DNA of 64,000 nt from Falciphora oryzae (Eukaryota; Ascomycota; Sordariomycetes; Magnaporthales; Magnaporthaceae): the NCBI GenBank assembly GCA_000733355.1, contig JNVV01000046.1, positions 53,861 through 117,860 of the forward strand, read 5' to 3'. Both the position numbers and the translations under genes were made by a program. Below, piece by piece: positions 43,846 through 55,815 of the stretch. Position 1 is the stretch's first letter, and every line of letters starts with the position of its first letter. Below the pieces are notes generated by a model. The model did not search any database and had not been told where the DNA came from. It worked only from the letters and a program-made list of their open reading frames with translations.

Positions 43846-44424
43846 ATGCAGTTCAAGAACATCTTCGTCCTCGCCCTCCCCGTCGCCGGCGTCGTCGCCG
43901 CGCCCATCGTGGCCCCGGCCGCCGACATCAACACACCGGAGCTGGTGGCCCGTGAGCCCGTCGCCGAGCACCAGCTCGAGGCCCGCCAGGACCTCAAGCA
44001 AGAGCTGACGGCCATCGTGCTGTCGGCCGTCAAGGACATCGCCAAGGACGCCGTGACCGCCATCGCGGCCGCCGGCGTCAAGCGCGCCAACCAGGCCATC
44101 CAGAACATCAAGAACTGGACCCCGGCCCGCGAGGCCTTCACCAAGGCCACGGCCGAGGAGATGTGGGCCAAGAACCCGGACCCCAAGAAGTTCGCCGCCG
44201 CCATCTGCTACAACATGGACTACTCCATCCAGGACCCCGCCGGCGTCGAGGGCAAGCTCAAGGTTCAGCTGAAGTCTGGCCTGCTCAATACCGACTACGA
44301 CTGCTTCTACATGACCGCCGGCAACACCATGAACATCAAGGGTGACGGCGGCTACATCAACCTGGCCTTCAACTCCGACACCCGCTGCACGTACGACAAG
44401 AACACCAAGGTCATCCGCTGCTAA
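43846..44424 (+). CDS. Small secreted protein, DUF7888 family
   Basis: A single exon of 192 residues. A signal peptide, MQFKNIFVLALPVAGVVAAP, is followed by a short propeptide-like stretch ending LEARQD, then an Ala-rich helix (ELTAIVLSAVKDIAKDAVTA). The C-terminal ~75 residues carry the conserved block AICYNMDYSIQDPAGVEGK, SGLLNTDYDCFYMTAGN, GDGGYINLAFNSDTRC and the final KVIRC. Four cysteines remain in the mature protein, enough for two disulphides. I associate this C-terminal block with DUF7888, found in secreted proteins of ascomycetes; the function is unknown. Strong TATA, long pyrimidine-rich leader and extreme C-ending codon use suggest high expression. A role at the host or substrate surface is possible but inferred. 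Confidence 0.85.
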   Translation: MQFKNIFVLALPVAGVVAAPIVAPAADINTPELVAREPVAEHQLEARQDLKQELTAIVLSAVKDIAKDAVTAIAAAGVKRANQAIQNIKNWTPAREAFTKATAEEMWAKNPDPKKFAAAICYNMDYSIQDPAGVEGKLKVQLKSGLLNTDYDCFYMTAGNTMNIKGDGGYINLAFNSDTRCTYDKNTKVIRC

Positions 44425-46660
44425 GCGCATCGCCTGTTCTTCGCCGCTAGGTGGCATTCTTAGGGGGGTTCTTTTGGGGAGATCTTTCAATTCTTTTGGG
44501 GTGCTTTTTTAGATGGTGGTTTTTGGTGGCTGTTTCTCTTTGACCTTCTGTGCCTCGGCGCGGATGTTGCTGGGACGGTTCCTGTATAGATGTACATATT
44601 CTAGAGTATAGAGTCTGACCCGGAGACGCGGCTGCAGTCTTTGGCGATGCACAATCCAACTTTTTGCTGCAAACGGGTTCACGGGAGATATTGCATATTG
44701 GTGGATATGTCGGTTTCTGCTGCGGTTGCATATTTTGCGACTTGGGGAAAACGGCCTAGATCCACTCAACCGACACGTGAAATGCGACGTTGGAACAAAA
44801 TGGCTGTCGTAGCGATCGTTTTGCAATAAATTGGGGTTTGCCAACACCTGAAGAGATGGGGTGTCCCTCTGGGTGCTGTTAGGCTGCAATGGCTGAGATT
44901 GGAAAAGGATAATCCAGCCGCTGTGTGCCGTGGTACTGCGCCCAAGCCGCGATAATATCAAGGTGAAAGTTGACACGGCGACTGATATTCTCAAAATCTC
45001 GAGCTGCTCTGGGCGCCACTTTTCTTTCTGGGGTGCATCACGGGTGTGTCTGGAAGCTCGGAACTCGGAATCATCCAGCCATGCACGCAATTGGCACTAG
45101 GCGACTGTAGGGCCAGCACTCGGTCGCATGCCCAGCCCCGGGGAACCTTCTCGGATCGGACTCTTGACGCACCTCGCGATTGGGCCACCAAGACTTGGCA
45201 ATGCTTACTCTCGACGGGCCGGGCCATGGCCATCGTCACATGATATCAAAAGATAAACGACGTGAAGGGCCGCCAGTTGGCTGCAGCATCAACGCTCAAG
45301 TCCACACAAGTCCACAAAACCAGGATCCCCGAATAGGCTCAAGCTGTCAAGTGGGGAGCTGTCCCAGCGCCTCGGGCTCGCTGGCCTGGCAGGCCGTGCA
45401 GAGGTTTGACCGGACAGCCCGGATGGGGAAAGCCCAAGTGTCTACGACTGCGGACCTCGCCGACGTCGCCGGGAAGCAGCTCGCGCGGAGCACTCGTTGT
45501 TGGCCATACTCATGTTTCCACTCTTGACGACTTGGTCCTTATCTGCCGTCGATCCGAAAAGGTGGAGGCCAGGCCCTGATATTGGCCCCTAATATTGGTC
45601 AATGCACCCCGCCGTCGTGTTCGAGACCATCTCGAGAGCGGCTGGAGGGTCGCATAGAGCAGGTGGCGGATTGAAATTTGCACCCCTGAGATTGACTCGA
45701 GCAACGCGCACATGACGGCTGGAAAGGATGCGGTCTGCAGTGTCCCTATCAAAGAACCGTGCAGACGACCGATGACATGGTGGATATTGAATATTGGCCA
45801 GCATGCATGCCGCCGCCAATGAGACATCCGGATCTGCCGTCAGCAAAGATAAAGGACCGGCCGGTCAGCAGCCGAGGTTTGGCTGGTAAAGTTCAATGTC
45901 TTCGGTGCTGTTGGTTTTTAGCGACGGCGAAGCAGGAAAAATAGAATCGGGCGATCGCCAAGACGGGCAGGTGGTCGTTGGCTCGCCCAATGAAACAGGT
46001 GATTTCCCAGCCTCCAGTCCCGTACAGGAAGCTGCCTCGGCCCAAGGAGCCCTGGGAAAATCGATCGCTTGTTTAGCTTAAACCGGAGGTGGAGTCAACG
46101 TCGCGTGCTCTCCAGCATTGCACGACTCCAGTCCTTAATCCCTTTCTTTTTCTCACCGCGAGAATCTCGATTTTCAGCCATGGACTCCCCAGCGAGCCTT
46201 CAGGGGCAAAGGCCAGTCCTGCCAGGATGGTGATGCGATAGAAAACACATCTCGGTGGCTGGAGATGGGACAGGGCACTACCTATCAGCACGCATCTGCA
46301 CGACGGCGCATTCCAGCTGGCACAGGCCGGGGGTTCCATGCCCCTGGGGTTAGATGCACTCCACATGCTACCATGCCCCCACCACCTTTCAGCGCTCGTC
46401 TCGGTGTGAAATCCCATCTGGGAAGGAGGATATTGGCCGGCCAGCTCCGAAAAGGGGAAGATGGTCGGGGGGCTCCAATCTAGATAGGTGGGATGGGTGT
46501 CCGTCCGTGTCGCGATGCCCATTCCCCCTGGAACCCCAGATGCAGTGATAAATAAACGGTCTCGTCACCCCTTGCACTCCGGGCTCTCCTCCTTCTCTAC
46601 CACCCCTTGCACTCGTTTTTTTTCAACAGGCGTAGGTAGCGCAAGCTCCGAACCGCAACC
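44425..46660. other. 2.2-kb gene-free stretch
   Basis: This lies between the secreted protein and the OPT transporter. Nothing is recognised beyond the T-rich 3' UTR at the left and a GATAAATAAACGG sequence (46548-46560) about 105 nt before the OPT start that could serve as core promoter. Confidence 0.5.
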
Positions 46661-48967
46661 ATGGCGACCACGGCCGTCAACGAGAAGGATGCCATCCACG
46701 AGAAGGAGACGCTGCAGCAGCAGTCGGCCGAGGTGAAGGATGTCGGCTCCGACGTCGCCAAGGAAAAGGAGAGCGCCATCGACATGGAGGGCGAGTCGGC
46801 CGAGGAGGACCTGTACAAGCCTCTGCTCATGGACCCCAGCATCCCCCATGAGGAGAACCCGTTGACCATCCGCGCCGTCGTCGTCGGCATCATCCTGGGA
46901 GTCCTGGTCAACGCCTCCAACCTGTACCTCGGTCTCAAGACCGGCTTCACCTTTTCGGCCAACATGTTTGGCGCCATCTTCGGTAAGTTCTTTCCCTAAA
47001 AGTATCCCGTGTGGAAAGTCAGGGGCAGAGACTAACCCAGACAAGGCTACGGCATCCTGCGCCTCCTGACCACGGCCTGCGGCAACCTCCCGATCCTTGG
47101 CGGCGGCTTCGGCCCGCAGGAGAACTCCATCGTGCAAGCGGCGGCCACCGGCGCCGGCGGCATCAGCGGCATCTTCGTCGCCGGCCTGCCGGCCATGTAC
47201 CGGCTCGGCCTGCTGTCGGACAACCCGCGCGACGACATGGGCCGCATCTTCACCATCACCCTCGTCTGCTCCTTCATCGGCCTCTTCTTCGTCACGCCGC
47301 TGCGCAAGTTTTTTGTTATCCAGGTCGCCCGCGAGCTCAAGCTGCTCTTCCCCACCCCGACCGCCACCGCCGTCACCATCCGCTCCATGCACTCGGGCGT
47401 CACGGGCGGGGCTGAGGCCATGAAGAAGCTCAAGGCCCTGCTCGTCACCTTCGTCGCCACCATCTGCCACCGCGTCGGCTCCTACTACGCCGTCGGCATC
47501 CTGTACGACTGGCACTTCTTCACCTGGATCCACATCTGGTCCGGCCACACGTCGTGGGCGCTCAACATCGAGTCGTGGGGCTGGTTCTTCGAGTGGACCA
47601 CGGCCTTTATCGGCTCCGGCATGCTCATCGGCCTCAACAGCGCCCTGTCCATGTTCGCCGGCTCCGTGATGGCCTGGGGCATCATCGGCCCCCTGCTGGT
47701 GCACTACGGCGAGGCCATCGGCCACCAGGTGTACCCCGACGAGCCCGAGTGGGACAGCCTGTACACGTTCGCGTCGCTCAGCAAGCTCGGCAAGGAGACC
47801 CCCTCGCCCCGCTACTGGCTCCTCTGGCCCGGCGTCATGATCATGGTCTGCTCCTCCATGGCCGAGCTCATCATCCAGTACAAGGTCATCTGGTACGGCG
47901 TGCGCGCCGGCTGGCACCAGACCTGCGTCGGCGTCCACAACTTCCTCCAGAAGCACGGCAAGCACAACGCCTTCTTCGCCGCGCAGGCCGGCGCCGCCAC
48001 CGCCCGGCCCGAGGGCATGGTCGAGGACTCGGCCAAGCCCGAGGACCGCGTCAGGGGCTGGATGTGGGTCTCGGGCCTGGTCGTCACCACCATCGTCACC
48101 ATGGTCATCTGCGACCTGCAGTGGGGCATGAACCCGGGCCTGGCCCTGCTGTCCATCATCCTGGCCTTCCTGTTCGCCTTCCTGGCCATCCAGATCGGCG
48201 CCGTGACGGACCAGACGCCCCTGACGGCCGCGTCCAAGGCCTCGCAACTCGTCATCGGCGGCGCCACCAGCGGCGGCCACATGGCCCTCAAGGACGCGCA
48301 GCGCATCAACCTGATCGCCTCGTCCATGGCCAGCGGCGGCGCCTCCGTGGCCATGGACCTGACGTCCGACTTCCGCACCGGCTTCCTGCTCGGCACGCCG
48401 CCCGTCAAGCAGTGGATCGCGCAGGCCGTCGGCACCTTTGTTTCCGTCTGGGTCGCCCCGTCCATGTTCGTGCTCTTCGCCACCGCCTACCCGTGCCTGA
48501 CCCACCCGTCCAAGGACGAGAAGTGCGCGTTCCTGGCGCCCTCGGTCTCGGCCTGGCAGGCCGTGACGCAGGCCGTGACGGACCCGAGCGTCGGCATCCC
48601 GCGCAGCTCCGGCATCGCCGCCTGCCTGTTCGGCGCCGTGTCCGTCATCCAGGTCATCGTGCGCCACTACTACCTGGTCGGCCCGCGCGAGAAGTACCGC
48701 GAGTGGCTGCCCAACTGGGGCGCCATCGCCCTCTCCTTTGTCACGCCCTCGCCCGTCTTCACCAACGCCGCCCTGCTGGGCGCCCTCATCGCGGCGGCCT
48801 GGCGCAAGTGGAACCCCAAGACGTGGGAGATCTACGGCTACGCCATCGCGGCGGGCGCCATCGCCGGCGAGGGCATGGGCGGCGTCGTCGGCGCCGTCCT
48901 GCAGCTGGCCGGCGTCTCGGGCGACGTGTACGGAACCACCATCGGCTGCCCCAACCGCGAGTGCTAG
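46661..48967 (+). CDS. Oligopeptide transporter (OPT family, YSL-like clade)
   Basis: Two exons, 46661-46982 and 47046-48967, encode 747 residues. The 63-nt intron has donor GTAAGT, branch GACTAACCC and acceptor CAAG, and splits the block [15 protein letters not shown]-family blocks are visible: [106 protein letters not shown] loop ([20 protein letters not shown]) and [20 protein letters not shown]. About 14-16 hydrophobic segments follow an acidic, Lys-rich cytosolic N-terminus of ~65 residues. This clade includes yeast YGL114W and plant YSL metal-chelate transporters; the substrate (peptide, glutathione or siderophore-like chelate) cannot be assigned. Confidence 0.92.
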
Positions 48968-49795
48968 CTGTGTGTCTCTTTATCCAGCTGTTCATCTAGT
49001 ATTTATCGTTGTTATTTTTGGGAGTCGTTTGTTGGTCGGCTCGTGCCCAGGCGTATTCCGCGGTGCCCGAGAAAGGGGTAGGATTGTGGGTGGATAGGGC
49101 TTTTATGTATCCAGCAAGCCAGCTTCTGCCAACCAAGCGCCAAATCTCTCGTTACCTCTTGCTTTCCCCGGCAGTGATGTGCGCAACGACTCACCCAAAA
49201 CACAGAAACACGTTCATCTCTACTGACATCCGAGACGAACCCCTGGGCCCCTGACTGCCGGCCGGGTTCGATTGGCTGTCCGAGTCAAGGGCGGGCAGCC
49301 GACAACCGCCCCTCCGCCACCCGGACGCGCAAGGATTTGCGTGTCCTAGAACAGGAGGCAGCTGTCGGGCTTGTCGGCCGAACCCCGAGCGTGGTAATGT
49401 GGCAGTTTTTAAGTAATTCTAAGTAATTCCAGGGGCCGGCCCGAGAGAGTCGGAAAATTAGCATGCAGCAGTCTTGCAAGTAAATGTCCCAAAAAGGAAA
49501 CACGGTGGGGTACCACGCACCACTTATGCGCGCTGCGGCTTGACGATGGCCAAGAAAGTAACCTCAACGACTGTCAAGCTCGCCGGTCTGTGAGCGTGGT
49601 AAACAGGTGGGTAGACATATAAGGTCTTGCTGCTGCTCTGTAAGTTGTGGCAAGAGGGAAGTCAAACGGAGAGGACACCACAGAAAAGCAAAGACACCCC
49701 GAACAGACTCACCCGGAAAGCCGCGGATGCCGACCAGTCGTCCCGAAGCCGCCGCCTCGCGCCTGCTCTCCCCCGTTCACTCACACAAAACAATC
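48968..49795. other. Intergenic region upstream of the acetyltransferase
   Basis: No gene is recognised. The acetyltransferase frame is open from 49607, but the added 63 residues have no family features. A small direct repeat TAAGTAATTC lies at about 49410-49429. Confidence 0.5.
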
Positions 49796-50530
49796 ATGAG
49801 CGACCCTACAAAAGGCCTCAAGAGCCTCTTCCAGACGGAGCGGCTGGTGTTCCGCCAGGTCGAGGGCGATGCGGACCGGGACTTTATCCACAACTACCTG
49901 CACAGCGACCCGGTCAACAAGGTGTTCAGCGGCCCGGAGCTGCTGCGGCCGTCCAGCGTGCAGGATGCGGACGAGATGATCAGCATGCTCAAAGGCTCCG
50001 TCCTGGGCGTCATGATCTGCCTGCCGCCCGCCGCGACCAACGGCAAGGCGGAGGGCGCAGAGGCAGAGAACGGATCAAACGGATCAAACGGCGCAACGGA
50101 CGGAGCAGCAAAACCAGCAGCAGCCCGGCACCACCGCCCAGAAGACCTCACGACCATCGGCTACCTGTGGATCATGGACGGCGACGGCGTGCCCAAGGAG
50201 GGCGGTGGCGTCACCTCGAGCGGCGGCAACTTTGCGGGTTCGGCGGACCTGGGCATCAGCCTCGCTGAGGCGCACCAGGGCAAGGGGTACGGGGCCGAGG
50301 CCATCAACTGGGCCGTCGACTGGGCGTTCCGGTTCGCGCGCATCCACCGCATCGGGCTCAACGCCGTCGAGTTCAACGAGCGCGCGTGCGCCCTGTACCG
50401 ACGCCTGGGCTTCAAGGACGAGGGCCGCCTGCGCGAGCTGCAGTACCACGATCGCAGGTGGTGGGACGTCATGTGCTTCTCCATGCTGGAGCACGAGTGG
50501 GAGGAGCTGCGGGGGCTGAAGAAGGCCTAG
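49796..50530 (+). CDS. GNAT-family N-acetyltransferase (RimJ/RimL-like)
   Basis: A single exon of 244 residues, starting MSDPTKGLKSLFQTERLVFR. ERLVFRQVEGDADRDFIHNY is the usual N-terminal strand of RimJ/RimL-like GNATs. The acetyl-CoA-binding motif is QGKGYGAEAINWAVDWAF at residues ~160-177, preceded by the strand ADLGISLAEAH. It is followed by IHRIGLNAVEFNERACALYR and RLGFKDEGRLRELQYHDRRW with a terminal WWDVMCFSMLEHEW, all typical. A Gly/Asn/Ala-rich insert (about 80-118, NGSNGSNG) breaks the core between strands, as often in fungal members. The ATG at 49796 was chosen because homology starts there; in-frame ATGs exist at 49607 and 49730. Acceptor unknown. Confidence 0.87.
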   Translation: MSDPTKGLKSLFQTERLVFRQVEGDADRDFIHNYLHSDPVNKVFSGPELLRPSSVQDADEMISMLKGSVLGVMICLPPAATNGKAEGAEAENGSNGSNGATDGAAKPAAARHHRPEDLTTIGYLWIMDGDGVPKEGGGVTSSGGNFAGSADLGISLAEAHQGKGYGAEAINWAVDWAFRFARIHRIGLNAVEFNERACALYRRLGFKDEGRLRELQYHDRRWWDVMCFSMLEHEWEELRGLKKA

Positions 50531-50748
50531 GGTCGGGCCGTGCGATGATCATTATAAGCGATGAAATATAATCATGGCATTAGAAATGGAATGCAATCAA
50601 AATGGGTATCATTTGTTTCCCGGTCCGACGCCCGTCTGGTTGCTGAGGATCACCCCAGATCCACAGCGAATTCTGCACTGCACGTCTTTTGACTTGCTGG
50701 GAAAGCCCGGGTCGCTGTAGACGATCGCAAACCGTCTGTGGCTGCCGA

Positions 50749-51250
50749 CTAGGGTTCCTCCTCTTCCTCGTCCAGGCTGGGCCACTCGACAACGAATTGG
50801 GGCGCGCCGTCTTCGACCTCCTCCGGGGACTGCAGAACAAAGGCGACGTCCATGCCGTCCTTGAGGCCCTTTGCGACGGGCGTGTCCTTGTCGCTGATCT
50901 TGAGGTTCCGCCACTCGGCGGCCTTGCTGCTGTCACCGCCGCGCCGGCTCTGCTGCTGGAGGATGCCGTAGCTGACGACGGCCTCTGCAGGGACGGGCGT
51001 GTCGTTTGCCCCGAGGGTCGAGCTCAGACCGTCGGGATACCGCTCGTTCAGGACCTCGAGCAGGTCGGCGGAGATCTGTGCGAACGTGTCGAGGGGTGAG
51101 ACGAGCATGTAGATTGTGTGGATGCCGTACTTGAAGCGGAGCGAGATGTCGACCTCGTTTTGGCTGGCTTTGGGCGGCTGAGAGGGAGCTTGACTGTCAG
51201 ATCGAAGCACAAGAGGCGGGGCAACGGGGCGAGGCGGGTACACGAACCAT
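50749..51250 (-). CDS. Conserved fungal hypothetical protein
   Basis: The coding exon 51177-50749 (142 codons) begins after a clear CTCAG acceptor with CTGAC upstream, so a short first exon is needed. The ATG at 51250-51248 directly followed by GTTCGT would give a start codon alone in exon one and a 143-aa product, MPPKASQNEVDISLRFKYG and so on. This donor is unusual, but the same GTTCGT is used in the Zn2Cys6 gene of this window. The product has a mixed helix/strand core (DISLRFKYGIHTIYMLVSPL, FAQISADLLEVLNERYPDGL) and a strongly acidic C-terminus (WPSLDEEEEEP). There are no membrane or signal segments. I do not recognise a function. The ORF runs convergent with the acetyltransferase and divergent from the Tim17-family gene. 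Confidence 0.65.
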
Positions 51251-51717
51251 GGTGCAGATCTGGATGACACCGGCGGAGTGGTTGGTTCAAATCAGGCGCT
51301 GGGACGGGGAAGGCTCCAAGTATCGATCTGCCCGGCCCTTGAGATAAGCGTGTCAGCTGGGCATCAAGGGAGACCTCGCCGTTCCGTGATGCTGGAATTT
51401 CAATGTCTTATCCAAGTCGCGACGGCTCAACGCGGCGCGGGGACCCAGGAGCGGAGCTCGCGCACCCCACTAAAGCTAGCGGTCCCACTGGAAGCACAGC
51501 GGTCGAGAAGGAGCTTGGGCCATCTTGTCGTCCAATGCTGGTGGGAGAAACGAGAAATTTCAGGATCTCCAACTGCTTCGATCTGGCGACAGGCTCCAGC
51601 TCGTGACGACGCCGTCAAGTCCCGCCCGACCCTCCAGCTCGTCGATTCGACCGGGGCAGCCTCAAGTCCAATTACGCTGCCGACCGACTCGCTCCGCCAA
51701 TGCACCATCACCACGCC
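51251..51717. other. Short divergent promoter
   Basis: 467 nt shared by the hypothetical gene (minus) and the Tim17-family gene (plus). No TATA box stands out. Nothing else seen. Confidence 0.5.
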
Positions 51718-52448
51718 ATGGCGTCCAAAACCCCCTCCGACCCGCCCGTCGAAAATGACTCCACGACACCAACCCGTCGCAGGGCCCGGCAGATCACGCC
51801 CGAGGAGATGGCCGAGCTGGCCAAGACCTCACGCCTCTCGATCCCCAGCTTCGTCCGCATCCCCGCCGCCGCCGCCGCCTCGTTCGGCGTGGGCATGACC
51901 CTGGGCGTCATGCACGGCAGCAAGATGAGGGGTCTGCGCTTCCGCGCCGAGCACGCCCACAAGCTGCCCTCGTCCACGACCGGCTGGTACCTCTACCACC
52001 GCAGCAAGAACTACCAGATGGCCCTTGGCGGGATCAAGGAGGGGCTCAGGATGGGCGGTCGCATCTGCTTCTGGACCACGGCCATGTTCTCCATCGAGGA
52101 CATGTTTGACAGCTACCGCGGCTCCATGGACGGCATCAACACCGTCCTGGCCTCTGTCGCCGTCGCCGGCGGTTTTAGTCTCTGGAGTATGTTGCTGCTG
52201 CTGTGCTGCCGCTGTGTTCCCCGAACAACTGTCTATGCAAGCCCAGAAGCTGACTTGCACCCCTTTCTATAGACCGGTTCCCGTTGGTCATGGCCGCACG
52301 CACCACCAAAACCGCCCTGGTAGTGGGCCTGGTGTACGGGGGTCTGCAGGACCTGGTCAGCGCCGCGAGGGGCCGCCCGATCGGCTACGTCGAGGCAATC
52401 CGTCGCCGCATGACCAAAGTCCAGGGCACTACACATCCCGACGAGTGA
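51718..52448 (+). CDS. Tim17/Tim22/Tim23/Pmp24-family membrane protein
   Basis: Two exons, 51718-52186 and 52273-52448, give 214 residues. The intron has donor GTATGT and acceptor CTATAG and joins SLW-N-RFPLVMAAR in frame. The start at 51718 (GCCATGG context) was preferred; an in-frame ATG lies six codons earlier (51700). Four hydrophobic segments are visible: IPAAAAASFGVGMTLGVMHG, GRICFWTTAMFSIEDMF, GINTVLASVAVAGGFSLW and TALVVGLVYGGLQDLV. The small-residue pattern and the GGIKEGLRMGGR loop before the second helix resemble the Tim17-type translocase superfamily. Members sit in the mitochondrial inner or peroxisomal membrane. Which one this is, and what it moves, cannot be told; it is not classical Tim17, 22 or 23. 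Confidence 0.75.
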
Positions 52449-53875
52449 AGCCCCGGGTTATTCTAGCCTCACTTGGTATCTGTGGGGCTAGATATTACCT
52501 CCGCCGCCCTCTTTCGGCTTACGCTTGGTCGCCGGGGCTATCCCGTCTGATAGCGCCATGCAGGGGCCGAGGGAGCACATGACCACTTGACAGCGGCGGC
52601 TCCGATGACGGAGCGGTCAACTCGGCCAGTGCTACCCGGTGTCCTACGACAGCTCATCCTCACCCGATGGTACGCGCAATTCGGGCTTGGTATCATCCTC
52701 CCCATGCCGTCAGCGTCCCGAGCGGGCGCCTCCGATGGTCTCTGAGCAACCCTAATGCTCAGGCTGTCAGCGCAGAATCTAAGCCGAGCCGCGATAGATG
52801 TGGAATGCTCTCGTCCCGGCCATGTCAAAACTTAGCAAATGTTTGGATTGCTTTCGCGTGGTTATCGACGGCAATGCAAGCCACCAGTGGCTGCGACATG
52901 CATTGGCCAGTCGGATGAGACGATGGCAACCGAGGCAAATAGCTGCATAATTTGCGAACCGGTGTCAGGTGCTGCTCGGCCGCCCTCTGATGTCCTTGAT
53001 CCGTCGGGATTTCCCTAGCTGGACAACCTTCTGGAACCCCGCATCCCGGCTTCCCCTCAAGCCGCTTTGTCAGTGCAGACCAGCCAAGCACTGCAACCGT
53101 GGGGTGCCTCGAGGCGGGGAAGCGGCCGAGTCGAGATGGAGCGCGATAGAGAAGGGATGTCGTGTCATTTCTGCAGTGGTTTGGGGGTAGAGCTGTCGCA
53201 GGACGCTCCGAAGGCCGGCGGCTATCCACGGCTTTCTACGCCGGCTGGAATTTCCCAATCCAGCGCACGTGACGGGTCCGCCCCAACGGTCTTTGATAAG
53301 AGCCCATAGCTCAGTTCAAGCATCCAGTAACGTGCCTCGGTTCCAGTCAGATCGACCCTGCTTCATCATTGAAGTCGCAATCTGCGGGGCTTCGGAGACG
53401 AGGGGCCCATGGAACAAAGCAGGCGGCATGGCCATGCGGCATGGCCAAGCAACCGGCAGGAGGGAGATAGCAGCGCAATGCCATGGTTTCGCTGCATCCG
53501 CCGCGGCGAATAAGCTGTGCTTCAGGAGTCTTGTCTGGGACATCATACCGCTTATCAGGAACTCCGGAACCTTCCAGCCGCCACGGCCGCAGCACCTGGT
53601 CGGCCTCCGATAAAGGAAGGGCACGAACACCATATGTCACCAGGATGCTTGTCCTCCCCCAGTGAGCTCCTCCTGTATATACATAGACCTGGCCCCTCGT
53701 CCCATATCTACCTGGGTACCCTGCCGACCGACTGGAACAGCGACACAACATCAAGCAGTATTATATAAAGCATCGTGCCCGTCTTGGTTTCTGCGCCCAC
53801 TGTGCGTTGTCCATTCTCTGCTCGTTATCTCAGTACAGAGTATACACCCGTCTTAGACTCGATCCGAGCCTGCAA
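52449..53875. other. 1.4-kb intergenic region upstream of proline dehydrogenase
   Basis: No gene is recognised. A TATA box lies at 53676, and the ORF that includes the PUT1 start is open from 53807 but without family-like residues before 53876. Confidence 0.5.
53676..53681 (+). promoter_or_regulatory. TATA box candidate for proline dehydrogenase
   Basis: TATATA in CCTGTATATACATAG, 200 nt before the ATG. Confidence 0.45.
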
Positions 53876-55552
53876 ATGTACCCCAGACCCACGATATCGC
53901 ACGGCAGCAGGCCCTTACAGTACTCGGCAAGAGACACCCGTTTGATCGCAAGATGGATCGTCGCTTCTTCAGTGCGGCTGGCGCCCAGCGCCATCGCCCG
54001 CCATAAAGGAAGCTGCCGCACAGCCCAGCCTCTTGGCTCGATCAGAATGAGTTCAACGAGCACCAGAGCACTTCATTCGTCGCCAAACAGGCCATCCGCC
54101 CCTGCAATCGCATCGACCTTGGGCGCGGAGGGGACACACGCATTATTACCCGAACATGCCACTACCAACAGCAACGCCATGGCCAGGCCCGGCTGCCCGC
54201 TTTCCGTCCTGCCCCTAAAGGTGGTGCTGCGCTCGCTGGCCACGACGACCATCTCGTCGTCGCCGCCGCTGCTGCGCCCCTCGATGGCCATCATGTCGGC
54301 GCTGGCCCATAGCACAAACCCCTTGCTTAACCCGGACAGGAATCCAGTGCTGCGGTTCCTGCTCAAGCACACCTTTTATGCTCAGTTCTGCGCCGGCGAG
54401 GACGCGGCCGAGGTGCGACGCACCATCGCGGGCCTCAAGCGGGACATTGGCTTCACGGGCGTCATCCTCGGCTACGCGCGCGAGGTCGTTATGAGCGAGG
54501 CCCAGACCCGCGACCTGGCGTCCAGCGCCGACGTGGTCGTTGAAGGGTCCGCTCTGGCCGAGGAGTGCGTGCGCAACGAGATCGTGCCGTGGGCGGCGGG
54601 CAACATGGAGACGGTGCGGCTTGCGAGTCCTGGGGACTTTGTTGCGCTCAAGTAAGCAAAGCGGCGCTGCTTCTCTGGCGCTGTAGTGATAGTAGCGAGA
54701 TCTGACAAGCGAAACAGATTCACCGGAGCAGGCCGCATGGCGCTCTACGCGCTCTCAGCCCAACTCGCACCACCAAAGGCCCTGGCAGACGCAACGGACC
54801 GCATCTGCGAGCTGGCCGCGGCGCGGGGCGTGCGGCTCCTGTTTGACGCGGAGCAGCAGGCGGTGCAGGCGGGCATCGACGACTGGACGCTGCGGTACAT
54901 GTCGCGGTACAACACCGACGGCAGGGCCGTCGTGTACGGCACCTACCAGGCGTACCTCAAGGCGACACCGCGCGTGCTGTCCTCGCACCTGCGCGCGGCG
55001 TCGCGTGGCGGCTTCGCGCTGGGAGTCAAGCTCGTGCGCGGCGCGTACCTGGGCTCGGACCCGCGGCACCTGATGCACGACTCCAAGGCGGAAACGGACG
55101 CGGCCTACGACGGCATCGCGGCCGCGGTGCTGATGCGGCGGTGGAGCGGGCCGCTAGCAGACGAGGGGGCCGAGTTCCCCGCCGTCGACATGGTGCTGGC
55201 GTCGCACAACGCCGAGTCGGTGCGCAAAGGCCGCGCCATCGTCGAGGGCGGGCAGGCGCGGACTACCGAGGTGGCGTTTGCGCAGCTGCAGGGCATGGCG
55301 GACGAGGTGAGCTGCGAGCTGGTGGCGAGCCGGGCGACGGCGGCGGCGGCTTCTAGCAGCAGCGAGAAGAGCGCGTCGGCCGTCCGGTCGTACAAGTACC
55401 TGGTCTGGGGCACCACGGGCGAATGCATGAAGTACCTCCTCCGCCGGGCGCAGGAGAACCGCGACGCGGTGCAGCGGACACGCAGCGGCCGGGAAGCCAT
55501 GGCTGCCGAGATGGTGCGGAGGATCAGGGGGATGTTTGGGCAGTGTCGTTGA
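53876..55552 (+). CDS. PUT1: Proline dehydrogenase (mitochondrial)
   Basis: Two exons, 53876-54651 and 54718-55552, encode 536 residues. The 66-nt intron runs GTAAGC...TCTGAC...AACAG and yields the junction FVALK-FTGAGR. The enzyme oxidises proline to pyrroline-5-carboxylate with FAD in the mitochondrial matrix or inner membrane, the first step of proline catabolism. The N-terminal ~150 residues are Arg/Ser-rich and poor in acids, fitting a mitochondrial presequence. The beta/alpha barrel shows LLFDAEQQAVQAGIDDWTLR, VYGTYQAYLKATPRVLSSHL, GVKLVRGAYLGSDPRHLMHD, VLASHNAESVRKGRAIVEGG and the final YLLRRAQENRDAVQRTRSGR. The motif of Lys/Arg residues binding FAD and substrate (KLVRGAY, RRAQENR) is complete. 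A Ser/Ala-rich insert lies before YKYLVWGTTGE. An alternative, hydroxyproline dehydrogenase, is less likely. Confidence 0.93.
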
Positions 55553-55815
55553 TCGAAGCCTTGGTTTTTCTGTTTTCCTTTTTCCTATGGCGACCCCCGA
55601 CCCTGACCTTTAGCCTTTGATTTTATCGATCCAAGTATTTCTCACGGTGTAACTTTTTCTAGCTAGATTATTCCCTAGAACTCCCCAACGATGCACGCGT
55701 TACGGCCTTTAAACATGCGTGATACCTGGCGCCCAACGCCGAATGCAACCCTCCTCAGACAGGTAAATGAAAAAAAGAAGAAAAAGCCCTACACTAGCCC
55801 GCTAGAACACGTCCA

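Noticed and set aside
46565..48667. 700-codon antisense ORF over the OPT gene
   Set aside because: A shadow of strong third-position GC bias; its translation is Asp/Gly/Val-rich without any domain. Similar antisense ORFs lie over CCA1, CNS1 and the Zn2Cys6 gene.
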